The notes beneath the pieces were generated by a model. That model had not been told where the DNA came from. It saw only the letters and a program-made list of their open reading frames with translations, and made no database searches. Positions 37,622 through 38,862 of a DNA stretch of 38,862 bases are shown in pieces (positions within the stretch are counted from its first letter, which is position 1; each line of letters starts with the position of its first letter). The stretch lies in IMG/VR virus record IMGVR_UViG_3300038701_002738, positions 1-38,862 of that record, one strand, 5' to 3'. The position numbers and the translations under genes were made by a program. This DNA is from a virus.

Positions 37622-38862
37622 GTGGTCAAGGGCCGCGAGATCGCCGAGCCACTGCGCGAGCGCGTGAAGGCCGAGTGGGCGAGCGGTCAGCTCACGGCGC
37701 CGCAGATCGCCGAGCGCCACGACATCGGCGAGTCGACCGTCCGCAAGATCTGCAAGGGCGTCGACAAGGGCAGCCGCCCGCTCACCGACGACGACCCGAT
37801 CCTGCGGAGGCCTCGGCGCCGGCTGCGGCTGACGCCCGACCAGCGGCGTGCACGGGAGCGCGCGAAGCAGGACGCCAGGCACGCGCGGGACGACTGGGTG
37901 GATCCGTCGTGGAAGCTCGCCGACGTGACCGCGGCGAGCTTCGAGAGCCCGGTCAGGTTCGGGCGCGAAGTGTTCGGGATGAACTTCTACGACAAGCAGG
38001 TCCGGGCGCTCGATGCGATCAACGTGCCCGGGGCGCGCGTGTCGCTGCGCGGGTGCCACGGTTCGGGCAAGACGCTCGTGCAGTCGGTGGCGAGCCTGCA
38101 CTTCCCGTGCAAGCACGCGGAGGGGATCTCCGTCGACACGGCGCCGACCTTCAAGCAGGTGCGCGGGCAGATCTGGAAGGAGATCCACCGGCTGCTCAAC
38201 AGCCCGGCGATGAAGCGCTCTGGCGCTCCCGAGTTCGAGGTGCTCGAGCGCACGCTGTTCGCTCCGGTGCGCGCGAGCAAGAGCTACCGGCACGCCGTCG
38301 GCGAGACCGCCGAGGAGGAGGCGCACTTCCAGGGGCGGCACGGCACGTACTTGTTCTTGCCGAACGAGGCGCAGGCCATCGGGAACCACATCTTCTCGGC
38401 CATCGACAACAACCGCTCGGCGGGTGACATCCGCGAGTTCAGGGTCGGGAACACGTACGGCCAGGACGGCGCGTTCTTCGACAGCTTCCACAAGGAGTCG
38501 CACCTGTGGGAGGGGATTCGGATCTCGGTCTGGGACACGCCGAACCTGTGGGGACTCGACGAGCAGTCGCTGCTCGAGCTGAGCGACGACGAGCTCGACT
38601 TCAACCCGTGGCCGACGGTCAACCGGCGTTGGGTGCGGGAGAAGCTCGACCTCTGGGGCACGAGCTCGCCGCTGTGGAAGGTGAAGTGCGAGGCCGAGTT
38701 CCTCGAGCTCGACGAGTGGCACCTGTTCGCGATGCCGTGGATCCTCGCGGCGGAGTCGAGCGACGTGGAGGTGCGCGCCGAGGATCCGATCATCGTCGGG
38801 CTGGACCCCGCCGGCGGCGGCAAGGACGAGACGGCGGCGTACGCGCTGCAGGGCGGGGTCAT
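37622..38862 (+). CDS. terL: Terminase large subunit, N-terminal part with HTH and ATPase (gene continues at 1-662)
   Basis: GTG 37622 opens a frame that runs off the window end and continues at base 3. Residues about 10-50 form an HTH (RVKAEWASGQLTAPQIAERH, then DIGESTVRKICKG), followed by a basic linker. The ATPase has VSLRGCHGSGKT (Walker A, residues 144-151), GISVDTAPTFKQVRGQIWKE and a later GTYLFLPNEAQAI in the Walker B region with Asn where Asp is usual. With the nuclease in 1-662 the joined protein has 591 residues. An N-terminal HTH in a large terminase is uncommon and might recognise the packaging site. Confidence 0.92.
   Translation, partial: MVKGREIAEPLRERVKAEWASGQLTAPQIAERHDIGESTVRKICKGVDKGSRPLTDDDPILRRPRRRLRLTPDQRRARERAKQDARHARDDWVDPSWKLADVTAASFESPVRFGREVFGMNFYDKQVRALDAINVPGARVSLRGCHGSGKTLVQSVASLHFPCKHAEGISVDTAPTFKQVRGQIWKEIHRLLNSPAMKRSGAPEFEVLERTLFAPVRASKSYRHAVGETAEEEAHFQGRHGTYLFLPNEAQAIGNHIFSAIDNNRSAGDIREFRVGNTYGQDGAFFDSFHKESHLWEGIRISVWDTPNLWGLDEQSLLELSDDELDFNPWPTVNRRWVREKLDLWGTSSPLWKVKCEAEFLELDEWHLFAMPWILAAESSDVEVRAEDPIIVGLDPAGGGKDETAAYALQGGV
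38736..38861. repeat. Terminal direct repeat, right copy
   Basis: These 126 bases are identical to 1-126 and in the same reading frame of the terminase gene. They show that the contig closes into a circle. Confidence 0.95.

Overview
The window is almost certainly one complete temperate bacteriophage genome, assembled as a circle and opened inside the large terminase gene. Bases 1-126 recur at 38736-38861, so the unique length is about 38.7 kb. Every part is GC-rich and gene-dense, and no ribosomal, tRNA or housekeeping gene was seen. The virion would be tailed with a non-contractile tail: there is a tape measure, one tube protein, a Dit-like distal tail protein and no sheath. The head module is Mu-like (portal of the Mu gp29 type fused to a MuF domain, gpI-like protease/scaffold, gpT-like capsid), but the phage carries a terminase and a tyrosine integrase instead of a Mu transposase. 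The host cannot be named. Lipoprotein/spanin-like lysis genes argue for a Gram-negative-type envelope. The first early gene resembles DUF1580, a family I associate mainly with Planctomycetota. A copy of the 3' end of a bacterial RNase P RNA gene beside the integrase should identify the host by sequence search.

Layout. (1) 35090-38862 continuing into 1-662: rightward packaging arm with a TerS-like gene, several small genes, a winged-helix protein and the large terminase. (2) 665-9466: portal-MuF, protease with a nested scaffold, decoration protein, capsid, connector and tail-completion genes and the tail tube. Two antisense genes (2772-3595) interrupt this arm and look like a moron. (3) 9492-18029: two tail-assembly chaperone frames with a possible -1 frameshift, tape measure, a Dit with carbohydrate-binding-like insertions, and tail tip proteins. 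(4) 18026-22635: membrane and lipoprotein genes that look like lysis functions, a large unknown protein, a small DNA-binding protein and an HTH-metallophosphoesterase. (5) 22632-33229: about 30 leftward early genes joined by 1-14 base overlaps, with DUF1580-like regulator, Cas4/RecB-like nuclease, Sak4-like ATPase, SSB-like protein, RuvC-like resolvase, replication initiator, helicase-loader-like protein and many small proteins. (6) 33594-34760: leftward integrase with the probable attP upstream of it.

How it fits together. Integration would be by the Xer-like recombinase at the 3' end of rnpB. The leftward operon supplies replication and recombination, with a candidate origin (nine hexamer repeats, an inverted repeat and an 18 bp palindrome) inside the initiator gene. 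The rightward arms build, package and release virions. Two rightward promoters, before the TerS-like gene and before the protease gene, share a TTGAC-17-TCTAGAC layout and suggest coordinated control of packaging and head genes. No CI-like repressor was recognised.
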